Source: Candidatus Sumerlaeota bacterium (GTDB taxonomy: Bacteria; Sumerlaeota; Sumerlaeia; UBA8349). From it: a stretch of 32,657 nt of DNA. The position numbers were made by a program, and so were the translations under genes. This document shows, piece after piece, positions 1-7,352 of the stretch. How positions within the stretch are numbered: the first letter of the stretch is position 1; the number at the start of each line of letters is the position of its first letter. Below the pieces are notes generated by a model that was not told the DNA's origin, did no database searches, and saw only the letters and a list, made by a program, of their open reading frames with translations. The stretch is taken from the NCBI GenBank assembly GCA_016931035.1, contig JAFGFN010000093.1, positions 1 to 32,657 on the forward strand. The letters run 5' to 3'.

Positions 1-174
1 AAAAAACAAAAACCACCCCGCGTCCTACGCCACCCCTCGCTTTCCGTTTGGCGTGAAGGATCTCGGTGGATGAGGGACGGACGGCTTTTGGTTGAAATCC
101 GCGCCCGATTGTGTCAAACGTGACTGTTTTCCGACGCGCCCCGGGGCCGAGGAAGAAGTGGACAGTATGAAGAG

Positions 175-251
175 GGCAGTAGACAGTAGGCAGAGAGCGG
201 TAGGCAGAAACCGGGAACAAGGAACCAGAAACCAGGAACAAGGAACCAAGA
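175..251. repeat. Degenerate heptad tandem repeat up to the argC start
   Basis: Eleven 7-base units lie in phase, running through GGCAGTA, GACAGTA and GGCAGAG to ACAAGGA, ACCAGAA, ACCAGGA and ACCAAGA. The units change gradually from a GCAGTA type to an AACCAGG type. The repeat ends 3 bases before the argC ATG at 255, so the only Shine-Dalgarno-like sequence for argC, AAGGA at 240-244, is part of the repeat. The tract is purine-rich on the plus strand. Bases 1-174 show no gene I can support. Confidence 0.8.
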
Positions 252-254
252 GCC

Positions 255-1313
255 ATGATTAAAGTGCGCGTGATCGGCGCCGGCGGGCTCGGCGGCGCGG
301 GCATCATCGATCTTCTTGTCGGCCACCCCGAAGCCGAGATCGTCTCGATCGTCGACGTGGACGGCGTGGGGAAGCCGATCTCGACCAAGTTCCCCCATCT
401 CAAAGGGTTCTGCGACCTGGTCGTCGCGTCGCCCGACGAGGTCGAGTGGGACGGCAGCTTCGACGTCGCCTTCACGGCGACGCCCGACGGCGTGGGGATG
501 AAGTACGCCGCCCAGTGCCTCCAGACGGGATCGAAACTCGTCGATTTCAGCGGCGACTTCCGGTTCAACACCGTCGAAGCCTACGCCGAGTACGCCCAGC
601 GGATCGGTCGCTCGGGCCAGCACGCGGCGGCGGAGCTCCTCGACCGGTCGGCCTACGGTCTGGCCGAGTTGCATCGCGACGCCATCGCCCAGGCCGATCT
701 CGTGGGGAACCCGGGATGCTTCGCCGTCTCGGCCATCCTAGGCGCGGCGCCCGCGACCCAGGCGAAAGCGATCGACGTGGACACACTGATCTGCGATGCC
801 AAGACGGGCGTCTCGGGCGCGGGGATCAAGCCCGCCCTGACCTTTCATTATCCGCTGCGCTATGAGAACATGAACGCCTACAAGATCGGCGCGCACCAGC
901 ATTGCATGGAGATCGAACGCGAACTCGGGCTTCTGGCTGGACACAAGATCGCCGTCACGCTCACCACCCAAGTCGTGCCGCTCACGCGCGGCATCATGAC
1001 GTGCGTTTACGCGCAACTCGCCGACGCAAAAACGACGGCGGCGGACCTCGTAGCGATTTACCGGGATTTCTATAAGGGATCGCGGTTCGTCCACGTGGTC
1101 GGACCCGACGGCGCGGCGAGCAACAACGACGTGCGCGGATCGAACTTCTGCGTCGTGTGGGTGAACGTCGATGCGCGCACGCACCAGATGGTCGTCGTCT
1201 CGCACATCGACAACCTGATGAAGGGCCAGGCGAGTTCGGCGATCCAGAACATGAACCTCATGTTCGGTCTCGACGAAGGCGCGGGCCTCATGCGCCCGGC
1301 GTTCTTTCCGTGA
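255..1313 (+). CDS. argC: N-acetyl-gamma-glutamyl-phosphate reductase
   Basis: This enzyme performs the NADPH-dependent reduction of N-acetylglutamyl phosphate to the semialdehyde, the third step of arginine synthesis, in the cytoplasm. The 352-residue product has the family's usual length. A Rossmann glycine-rich loop (VIGAGGLGGAG) covers residues 6-16, and the active-site cysteine is C155 in GNPGCFAVSA. The region after it (KTGVSGAG) and the C-terminal half also fit ArgC. The ATG at 255 gives the protein start expected for the family, and AAGGA at 240-244 is a plausible ribosome binding site. No other arginine genes are in the window, so argC stands alone here. The next gene downstream, on the same strand, is an unrelated pectate lyase with its own ribosome binding site. 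Confidence 0.96.
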   Translation: MIKVRVIGAGGLGGAGIIDLLVGHPEAEIVSIVDVDGVGKPISTKFPHLKGFCDLVVASPDEVEWDGSFDVAFTATPDGVGMKYAAQCLQTGSKLVDFSGDFRFNTVEAYAEYAQRIGRSGQHAAAELLDRSAYGLAELHRDAIAQADLVGNPGCFAVSAILGAAPATQAKAIDVDTLICDAKTGVSGAGIKPALTFHYPLRYENMNAYKIGAHQHCMEIERELGLLAGHKIAVTLTTQVVPLTRGIMTCVYAQLADAKTTAADLVAIYRDFYKGSRFVHVVGPDGAASNNDVRGSNFCVVWVNVDARTHQMVVVSHIDNLMKGQASSAIQNMNLMFGLDEGAGLMRPAFFP

Positions 1314-1368
1314 GGCGCCGCGTCGGGTTCATTCAATCGTAACCTTGAATGCCACACATTCTTTACCA

Positions 1369-1397
1369 TTGCCGGAATCGATCGGATTGGGTAGCAT
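1369..1397 (+). promoter_or_regulatory. Possible promoter for the pectate lyase gene
   Basis: TTGCCG at 1369-1374 and TAGCAT at 1392-1397 are separated by 17 bases, in the gap between argC and the pectate lyase start at 1465. This is a match by eye to sigma-70 boxes and is weak in the -35 element. Confidence 0.3.
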
Positions 1398-1464
1398 CCG
1401 CCACCGTCAGCCGGGGAGTTTGGGACCGGACGTCTTTGGTGGATGGGAGCGGAGGAAGACGCTT

Positions 1465-2466
1465 GTGTCGAGGAACCCGATTCTGTTCGTTCCGTTCTTG
1501 ATTCTCTGTGTCGCGTTGAGCGTGGCCGCGGCGGCCGATAGCCCGATCGGTTGGGCGTCGGTCGACGCCCTCGGCCAAAACGGAGTCACCGGCGGCGCGG
1601 GCGGCACGACGGTGACCGTGACCGCCTACGAGCAGCTCAAAGACTATGCGTGGCGCGCCGAACCCTATGTGATTCAGATCCAGGGGACGATCGCCGTCAC
1701 GGAAACCGAATGCCCGGTGAAAAGCCACAAGACGATTGTGGGTCTGCCTCCCGACGGCACGCTCGCCGGCGCCTTCGTCATTCGCACCAACCACAACATC
1801 GTCATTCGCGACTTGTACTTCCGCGACGCCCCCGACGACGAGATCAAGATTCTCTATAGCGCGCACCACGTGTGGGTGGACCACTGCGATTTCCAGAGCT
1901 CGAGCGACGGGATCTTCGACATCACGCGCGAATCCGACTATATCACCGTGTCCTGGTGCCGCTTCCACAACCACGACAAGACGATGCTGATCGGCCACAG
2001 CAACTCGAACACGGTCGACGCGGGCAAACTCGGCGTCACGGTCCACCACAACTGGTTCGACGGCACGATCCAGCGCCATCCCCGAGTGCGGTTCTCGCGC
2101 CTGGTGCACGCCTACAACAATTACTACCTCGGCAACACCGAGTACGGCGTGGCCTCGACCTGCCAGGCCTACGTCCTGCTCGAGGGCAACTACTTCAAGA
2201 ACGTCCCCTTTCCCTTCTACTCGGCTTCGGGCTACTACGATTCGGACCCCGGCTACCTGGCGGAACGCGACAACATCTTCGAGTCGTGCGGACCGACCCG
2301 CGAGACGAACGGGACGGTGCCCGAGGCTTCGACGTTCTATTCCTACACGCTCGATCCGGCGGCCGAGGCGCCTTCGCTCGTGATGCAGTACGCCGGACCG
2401 CACAAGGGCACGCCTGCGCCTCCCGTTCCGATGAGGGTTTCCCTCGCTGAAGTTCTCTACGAGTAA
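1465..2466 (+). CDS. Secreted PL1-family pectate lyase
   Basis: Pectate lyases of this family cleave polygalacturonate by beta-elimination in a calcium-dependent parallel beta-helix. I place the start at GTG 1465 because GGAGG at 1451-1455 is 9 bases upstream and the protein then opens with a clean signal peptide (residues 1 to about 23, ending SVAAAA). The in-frame TTG at 1345 lacks a ribosome binding site and would bury the signal. The 333-residue product shows the PL1 signatures: WVDH at 137-140, the calcium-site region SSDGIFD at 146-152, and the RxPxxR motif with R204, P206 and R209, R204 being the expected catalytic base. The gene is convergent with the GH28/DUF2007 group at 2751-7142, so it is near the pectinases but not co-transcribed with them. 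The substrate assignment comes from the family. Confidence 0.9.
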   Translation: MSRNPILFVPFLILCVALSVAAAADSPIGWASVDALGQNGVTGGAGGTTVTVTAYEQLKDYAWRAEPYVIQIQGTIAVTETECPVKSHKTIVGLPPDGTLAGAFVIRTNHNIVIRDLYFRDAPDDEIKILYSAHHVWVDHCDFQSSSDGIFDITRESDYITVSWCRFHNHDKTMLIGHSNSNTVDAGKLGVTVHHNWFDGTIQRHPRVRFSRLVHAYNNYYLGNTEYGVASTCQAYVLLEGNYFKNVPFPFYSASGYYDSDPGYLAERDNIFESCGPTRETNGTVPEASTFYSYTLDPAAEAPSLVMQYAGPHKGTPAPPVPMRVSLAEVLYE

Positions 2467-2558
2467 ACGGCGATTTGGAGAATCTTCGCCGTGCGCCGTG
2501 CGCCTCAAAAACGCCACCCGTGCTCTCAGCGCCCAGGTGGTTTCCGAAAAAGGGGCGT

Positions 2559-2690
2559 GTGAGTGTCGCAGAAGACAATTCGCAATGTTCTATGTCGCCC
2601 CCTTGCGGAGGCTCTTGTGAGAAAAGGCGCCTTTTCCCACGGGCTGACGCCCGTGGCTAACCCTATGTCGCCCGCTGCGCGGGCTAGGAA
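2559..2690. repeat. REP-like intergenic block with two palindromes
   Basis: The gap between the convergent pectate lyase and DUF2007 genes holds a 16-bp perfect palindrome (GAAAAGGCGCCTTTTC, 2621-2636). Next comes a 9-2-9 palindrome (2637-2656, CCACGGGCT / GA / CGCCCGTGG, one mismatch), then the shorter GCCCGC / GCGGGC palindrome near 2669-2683. TATGTCGCCC occurs twice, at about 2591 and 2665, each time followed by a GC-rich palindromic stretch. Either strand could form hairpins, so a role at the 3' ends of the two convergent transcripts is possible, but no U-tract follows. Confidence 0.6.
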
Positions 2691-2750
2691 TTGCGCAAAG
2701 AACCTCTGGGACACGACAGTAGTAGAGAGTCTCGAGGTGCAAGACGAGGG

Positions 2751-3098
2751 TCACGATCGCTTGCGGCGGCGGCCGGGCATGATCCATCCCAGGAACAGAA
2801 CTTCGAGAACCATGCGGACCTTGTCGGCAAACGAATAAGTCGGTTGGGCGTGGCTTTCGTTTTCGTCCGCGGGGTCGTCCTCTTTCGGGCGGAGAAACTC
2901 GGCGAGCAATTCTCTCGCTCGGTCGCGATCGCTTTCGTCCACCAGAACGGCTTTGGCGTTGTAGCCCTCGATGCGCGGGCCGACCATGAGGGTGCCGAAG
3001 TGGTCGTTCCGAACGAAGTAGCGGATCCCTTCGCCGTCCAAAACGGCCTTCATGACGGCGAGTTCGGCCTCGTCCCTGGGAGAACAGATTTCGATCAT
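2751..3098 (-). CDS. DUF2007-type small protein
   Basis: This 115-residue protein matches the pattern of the DUF2007 family (putative signal-transducing protein, ferredoxin-like fold). It begins with MIEICSPRDEAELAVMKAVLDGEGIRYFVRND, split here as MIEICSPRDEAELAV and an LDGEGI segment, and goes on to a region with GYNAKAVLVDESDRDRA. The family's cellular role is not settled. The tail is basic (PGRRRKRS) and a short hydrophobic stretch (VLEVLFLGWIM) lies just before it, so membrane association is possible. The ribosome binding site GGAGG lies a few bases upstream of ATG 3098. The gene starts 34 bases after the stop of the GH28 gene and is probably co-transcribed with it. I infer no direct role in pectin use. 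Confidence 0.8.
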   Translation of the reverse strand: MIEICSPRDEAELAVMKAVLDGEGIRYFVRNDHFGTLMVGPRIEGYNAKAVLVDESDRDRARELLAEFLRPKEDDPADENESHAQPTYSFADKVRMVLEVLFLGWIMPGRRRKRS

Positions 3099-3132
3099 GG
3101 CATTCCTCCTGCTTCCTCTCTTGCGGATCGCT

Positions 3133-4566
3133 CTATTCGGATTCCGGAGGCGGAGCGTCGGCGGTGGGGGGCAGATCGCCGATTTCGATCAGCTCCCTGC
3201 CGGTCGTGTGCGACTTGCCGTCGGGGGTGACGACGTTCGTCGCCTCGTAGAGAAAGAAGGGGCGCTCCTTGGAGGTGACGACGTCGGAATCGCCCGTGAA
3301 GACGACGTTCTTGGCGTAGAAGAGCTGGAACGCTTCGGGCGCCTCGAGCTGCGCGTTCTCGAAAGTGAGGTTCTCGATCGGCGCCTCGGGGAGACCCCAG
3401 AGCGCCGCGACGCGGCGGTGTTTTCCCGTGGTTCGCGAAGAGATGTTCCTGAACGTGATATTCTTCCAGGTCGGCGTGAGTTCGGTGACCGGTTCCCCGG
3501 CGTCCATGAAGGGCGTGCGATTCTTGATGTTGTAAAAGCTCGAGAAGCTGATGGGCATCTTGACCTCGCGCATCACGATGTTCGAGTACGTCAGGTTCTC
3601 GACCGGGCCGCCGCGTCCGCGCGCGCTCTTGCCGCGCAGGCCCGACTCGGTAAGTTCGAAGGCGCAGTTGTCGACGAAGACGTCGCGGATGCCCCCGCGC
3701 GTGTAGCTCCCTAGCGACAAGCCGTGTCCCCGGCCGAACGTGCAGTCGTAAATGTGGACGTTCGAGGTCGGTCCGCCGAAGGCGATGTTGTCGTCGCCGG
3801 TCGAGATCCGGCAGTTTCGGACGACGATATTCGAGCCTTTGAAGTCCACTCCGTCGGTGTTGGGCGAGTCGGGCGGGGTGTCGATCGTCACTCCGTCGAC
3901 CGTGAGGTCGCGGACGAAGCTCACGGCGACGTGAAACATCGGCGAATCCTTCAGGCTCAGGTTGAGAATCGAAACCCGTTCGACGCGCAGCATCCGGATC
4001 ATGCGCGGCCGTTTGACGTCGAGCTTGTCTTCGCGAAACGCATCCCACCAAGGCCGTCCCAGGCCGTCGATTAGGCCGGGTCCGACGACCGAAACGTCGC
4101 TGACACCCGTCGCCGAGATGAAATCGGCGTAAGCGTCCGCGTGTTCCGTTCCCGGGATCCCCTCCCCGTATGGGGGGGCGGGATACCGGCCGAGCGGAAG
4201 CATTCGCAAGACGGCGCCTTTGTCGATGCGAAGGCACATGCCGGTCGTCAGCTCAATCGGGCCACTGAGGAAGACGCCCTCGGGAATCACGACCGTTCCG
4301 CCGCCGGCGTCGCGCGCCGCGTCGAGGGTTTTGCGGATCGCGGCGGTATTGTCCGTGGTTCCGTCACCGATGGCCCCATGGTCCTTCACGTTGAAAAGAC
4401 GATCGGGAATCCTCGGTAGTTCGGGCGGCACAAATCTGTCCCGCCAAGCTGCGAGCCGCTCGGCCTGCGGAGCCAACGGCGGGGCGGTCTCGATGTGGGC
4501 GCATGATGCGCTCAGCAAAAGGACTGCGGCGGCGGCGATGTTTAGGATTCCTCTGACGATAGACAT
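3133..4566 (-). CDS. GH28 polygalacturonase-type lipoprotein
   Basis: GH28 enzymes hydrolyse polygalacturonan or related pectic polymers by an inverting mechanism on a right-handed beta-helix. I chose ATG 4566 over the upstream TTG 4584 because GGGAGAG lies between them at Shine-Dalgarno distance. The 477-residue product starts with a hydrophobic signal ending SASC (C22), a plausible lipobox, so it is probably an outer-envelope lipoprotein. After an N-terminal stretch typical of these enzymes (KDHGAIGDGTTDNTAAI, residues 61-77), the GH28 motifs occur in order: NTD at 236-238, GDD with D258 and D259, GHG with H281, and RGK with K303. All expected catalytic residues are present. A close paralogue lies at 5730-7142, with an acetolactate decarboxylase gene between them. 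The exact substrate cannot be read from sequence. Confidence 0.92.
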   Translation of the reverse strand: MSIVRGILNIAAAAVLLLSASCAHIETAPPLAPQAERLAAWRDRFVPPELPRIPDRLFNVKDHGAIGDGTTDNTAAIRKTLDAARDAGGGTVVIPEGVFLSGPIELTTGMCLRIDKGAVLRMLPLGRYPAPPYGEGIPGTEHADAYADFISATGVSDVSVVGPGLIDGLGRPWWDAFREDKLDVKRPRMIRMLRVERVSILNLSLKDSPMFHVAVSFVRDLTVDGVTIDTPPDSPNTDGVDFKGSNIVVRNCRISTGDDNIAFGGPTSNVHIYDCTFGRGHGLSLGSYTRGGIRDVFVDNCAFELTESGLRGKSARGRGGPVENLTYSNIVMREVKMPISFSSFYNIKNRTPFMDAGEPVTELTPTWKNITFRNISSRTTGKHRRVAALWGLPEAPIENLTFENAQLEAPEAFQLFYAKNVVFTGDSDVVTSKERPFFLYEATNVVTPDGKSHTTGRELIEIGDLPPTADAPPPESE

Positions 4567-4661
4567 GGTTCGGTTCTCTCCCAAGATGGATTTGGATGGA
4601 CGGAAATCTCCTGGCGCTCGTCGCGACGGATGGAGCGGTCATAGGTCCGGACGGTTTTTCG

Positions 4662-5453
4662 TTATTGACGCGCCCCCGGGTCGACCTCTTCGGCTTTGTG
4701 GAGTTGGGCCGACCGGTCGAGCGTGAAGTCGATGTCGCCGAGGGACGGATCGTCGGGCAAAATCATGTAGAACTTGTGGCACAGGTCGATCCTCGCCGAA
4801 GCGGGTCCGTCGAGATCGAAAGAAAGCAAATGGCCGCCCTTGGAGCGGTCCGTCGAGATGAAGTGGAGGTGATAGCCGGGAACGTTGACTCCCTTGGCGA
4901 ATGGCGGACAGCGGAATCCCACGAGCGTGCCCTCGATATCGGCGTAGTCGAAGACGGCCTGGTTCTTCGTGACCTCGACAAGCGGGGGATACGGCTTGTC
5001 CTGGGCGGGGACGCTGCGGACCTGGATCCTCTTGAATCGACCATCGACCCGAACGGCGCAGAAAGCGTTCTCGTTCACGGCGGAGTCGATGGCGCTCTTG
5101 AGCGAATCGTAGTCGAGGCGAAAAGGGAGAGGGAGATCGATCTGGGGTTCGAAGGCCACGACGCAGGCGAACGGGGTGGTGACTCGGCCGGAAGGCCGAT
5201 AGACCTTACCGTCGGCGCGGACCTGATAGAACTCGCCGTCGAGCAGGATCATTTCGCCGTCGAGGCGATCGAAGGTGCCGATGCCGAAACCGCCGAACTT
5301 CGCCAGCGCGGCGCATGGCATTTGTCCGTCGTAGGATCCGGCGAGAAGCGCGTCGATGGTCGAGACCTGGGTGACAGTGTCGGCGCCGATGGAATGACAG
5401 CCGCCCAGGAACGCGACCGAGAGAAGGAGCAGAATCGCGGCGATGTTTCGCAT
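4662..5453 (-). CDS. budA: Lipoprotein-type alpha-acetolactate decarboxylase
   Basis: This family decarboxylates (S)-2-acetolactate to (R)-acetoin using zinc. The start at ATG 5453 is supported by GGAGA at 5464-5468. The 263-residue product opens with a signal ending LGGC (C19), a canonical lipobox, so the enzyme is expected outside the cytoplasm. Family landmarks include GIGTFDRLDGEMILLDGEFY, then TPFA, the PYPPLVEV segment, and the zinc-ligand pattern GYHLHF followed by GGH (H-x-H with a third His about ten residues on). Glutamates near the C-terminus could supply the last active-site residue. The gene sits between two GH28 genes on the same strand, 95 bases before one and about 276 after the other. 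Exported members are known in bacilli, but an exported copy inside a pectinase cluster is unexpected. Confidence 0.87.
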   Translation of the reverse strand: MRNIAAILLLLSVAFLGGCHSIGADTVTQVSTIDALLAGSYDGQMPCAALAKFGGFGIGTFDRLDGEMILLDGEFYQVRADGKVYRPSGRVTTPFACVVAFEPQIDLPLPFRLDYDSLKSAIDSAVNENAFCAVRVDGRFKRIQVRSVPAQDKPYPPLVEVTKNQAVFDYADIEGTLVGFRCPPFAKGVNVPGYHLHFISTDRSKGGHLLSFDLDGPASARIDLCHKFYMILPDDPSLGDIDFTLDRSAQLHKAEEVDPGARQ

Positions 5454-5599
5454 CGTCGTTCGTTCTCCAAAAAGGTGAAATACCGCCTGAGAAGCGGACT
5501 CCGCCTTGCACCATCGAGGCGGCGCGGCGAGAAACATGGCTGAGGCCCTTCGAGAAGCCACGCTGAAGCGCGCTTGGCCCCAGTCTGTCCTCCCCTTTC

Positions 5600-5619
5600 C
5601 CACCGGCTGAAGCCGGTGG
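5600..5619. repeat. 9-2-9 palindrome
   Basis: CCACCGGCT / GA / AGCCGGTGG is a perfect inverted repeat with a two-base centre, in the gap between the two minus-strand genes at 4662-5453 and 5730-7142. It shares its core and architecture with the palindromes at 2637, 12088, 14345 and 14374, while its outer arms differ in sequence but still pair. Confidence 0.85.
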
Positions 5620-5729
5620 CAAGGAAGAGCACGCTCAAGCGCGCCGAGCGGACAAAGACTCTTTGCCCGTTCGTCCTACCCATTCCATCGCGATGTGCAA
5701 GGACGACCGGATCGTCCGTTTTCGGCTCC

Positions 5730-7142
5730 TTATGGTTTGTCTTTCGTTTCTTGCTTCTCCCCATGGGTGGCTATTTCGTTCCCCACGGTGTGGACCTCGC
5801 CGTCGGGGGTCCGCACGTTCGTCACGTCGAAGAAAGAGAAGGGCTCCTGTTGCGAGGTGACGATCTCCGAATCGTCGGAGAACACGATGTTCTTGGCGTG
5901 ATAGATCTTGGCCGATTTGTCGGCTGTCACCTTCACGTTCTTGAACGTGAAGTTCTCGATCGGCGACTCGGGCACGCCCCACAGGAAGATGGCGTTGCGA
6001 TCGGGCGGCGTCGTGGCCGTGATGTTGGTGAACGTCGCGTTTCTCCAGACCGGGGTGAGGTCGGTCATGGGTTTCGGCTCGTCGAGATCGGGCGTCTTGT
6101 TCTTGTCGCTGTAGTAGCTGCGGAACTCGATCGGATTCTTGACGTTGATCATCGTGATGTTGGAGTACCTCAGATTCTCGACCACGCCGCCGCGGCCGCG
6201 CATGCTCTTGCCCTTGATGCCCGCCGTCGTGTTTTCGAACGTGCATCGATCCATCGAGATGTTCCGCACTCCGCGGCCCGTGTAGCTTCCGATCGACACG
6301 CCGTGGCCGACACCGAACTTGCAGTCGGTGACGCTCACGTCGGATGTCGGCGCGCCAAAGACGATGTTGTCGTCCCCGGTGGCGAGCATGCAGTTCTTCA
6401 CCGCGATGTTCCTGCCCCGGAGCTGAACCGCGTCGGTATTCGGCGCCTCGCGGTGTGCCGTGACGGAGATTCCGTCGACGGTCACGTCCGTGCCATGACT
6501 GATGGTGAGGTGAAACATGGGGGAGTCCTGCAGATGCACGCCCGTCACCGAAAGGCGTTCGATATGGCGCAACTTCACGAGAGTGGGGCGCGTGGCGGTC
6601 AGCTGGTCGGCCTCGAACTTCTCCCACCAGGGTTCCCCTTGGCCCTCGATGACGCCCGAGCCGGAGAGGGCGACGTCGTGGAGATTGAACCCGGCGACAA
6701 AGGGGTAGTACTCGGGTTTCTTCAGAGGAACCGAGGTCCCCTCGTCTTCGGTCGTAGGCGGGGGGTAACTGCCGAAGGGGAGCATCACGAGCGTCGCCCC
6801 TTCGTCGAGGTGAAAACGAATCGAACTGGCCAGCCGGATCGGGCCGCTCAGGTACGTGCCCGCGGGAAGGACCACCGTCCCGCCTCCCGCGGCGCTCGCG
6901 GCGTCGATCGTCTTCTGAATGGCGGCGGTGTCGGTGGTCGTTCCGTCGCCCACGGCCCCGTACCGCTTCCCGTCGAAAGAGCCGTCGGGTATGTTCGGCA
7001 GCGCCGGCGATATCGCACCGCTCGCCGTCGTGTCCGACATGGCAGACGTGTCCGTTTCGGGCGGCTCGCCGCCGTAGCAAAAGAGACTCAATAGCACGAC
7101 TACCGCGGCAGCCATGCCGGCGATTCGGAATCGGTTCTTCAT
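5730..7142 (-). CDS. Second GH28 polygalacturonase-type exported enzyme
   Basis: This is a paralogue of the GH28 gene at 3133-4566, with the same inverting glycosidase fold and probable action on pectic polymers. ATG 7142 is preceded by AAGGAG at about 7155-7160 and yields 470 residues. A signal sequence is clear (residues 7-22), but the cysteine context SLFC is not a good lipobox, so soluble periplasmic or secreted export is as likely as lipidation. The motifs in order are YGAVGDGTTTDTAAI (61-75), NTD at 235-237, GDD with D257 and D258, GHG with H280, and IKGK with K310 and K312. The conserved FGAPTS and GRGG segments match its neighbour. A possible promoter lies upstream at 7246-7274. It precedes the acetolactate decarboxylase and first GH28 genes in transcription order. 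Confidence 0.92.
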   Translation of the reverse strand: MKNRFRIAGMAAAVVVLLSLFCYGGEPPETDTSAMSDTTASGAISPALPNIPDGSFDGKRYGAVGDGTTTDTAAIQKTIDAASAAGGGTVVLPAGTYLSGPIRLASSIRFHLDEGATLVMLPFGSYPPPTTEDEGTSVPLKKPEYYPFVAGFNLHDVALSGSGVIEGQGEPWWEKFEADQLTATRPTLVKLRHIERLSVTGVHLQDSPMFHLTISHGTDVTVDGISVTAHREAPNTDAVQLRGRNIAVKNCMLATGDDNIVFGAPTSDVSVTDCKFGVGHGVSIGSYTGRGVRNISMDRCTFENTTAGIKGKSMRGRGGVVENLRYSNITMINVKNPIEFRSYYSDKNKTPDLDEPKPMTDLTPVWRNATFTNITATTPPDRNAIFLWGVPESPIENFTFKNVKVTADKSAKIYHAKNIVFSDDSEIVTSQQEPFSFFDVTNVRTPDGEVHTVGNEIATHGEKQETKDKP

Positions 7143-7245
7143 GGGTCTTTTCGTCTCCTTGGGGATTCGCCGTGGCGGGAGAAGAATCGCCGGAGTGCGA
7201 GCCCGCACCCTAGTTTCATCCTCGTCCAACCCGACGTGTCCGACC

Positions 7246-7274
7246 ATACTACATGGTGCAATGGCGTTAGGCAA
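7246..7274 (-). promoter_or_regulatory. Possible promoter for the second GH28 gene
   Basis: On the minus strand, TTGCCT (7274-7269) and TAGTAT (7251-7246) are 17 bases apart in the 210-base gap after yejE. This would allow the pectinase genes to be transcribed independently of the importer genes upstream. Confidence 0.4.
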
Positions 7275-7352
7275 CCCCAACCGGACCGCGCCGCGTTTTT
7301 CGGCGAAATCGAGGCGGCAACACCTTATCTCAATGGCCCTGAATGGACAGGA

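Noticed and set aside
2621..2636. GAAAAGGCGCCTTTTC as a rho-independent terminator
   Set aside because: The palindrome has no loop and no proper U-tract outside the stem. It may still form a cruciform.
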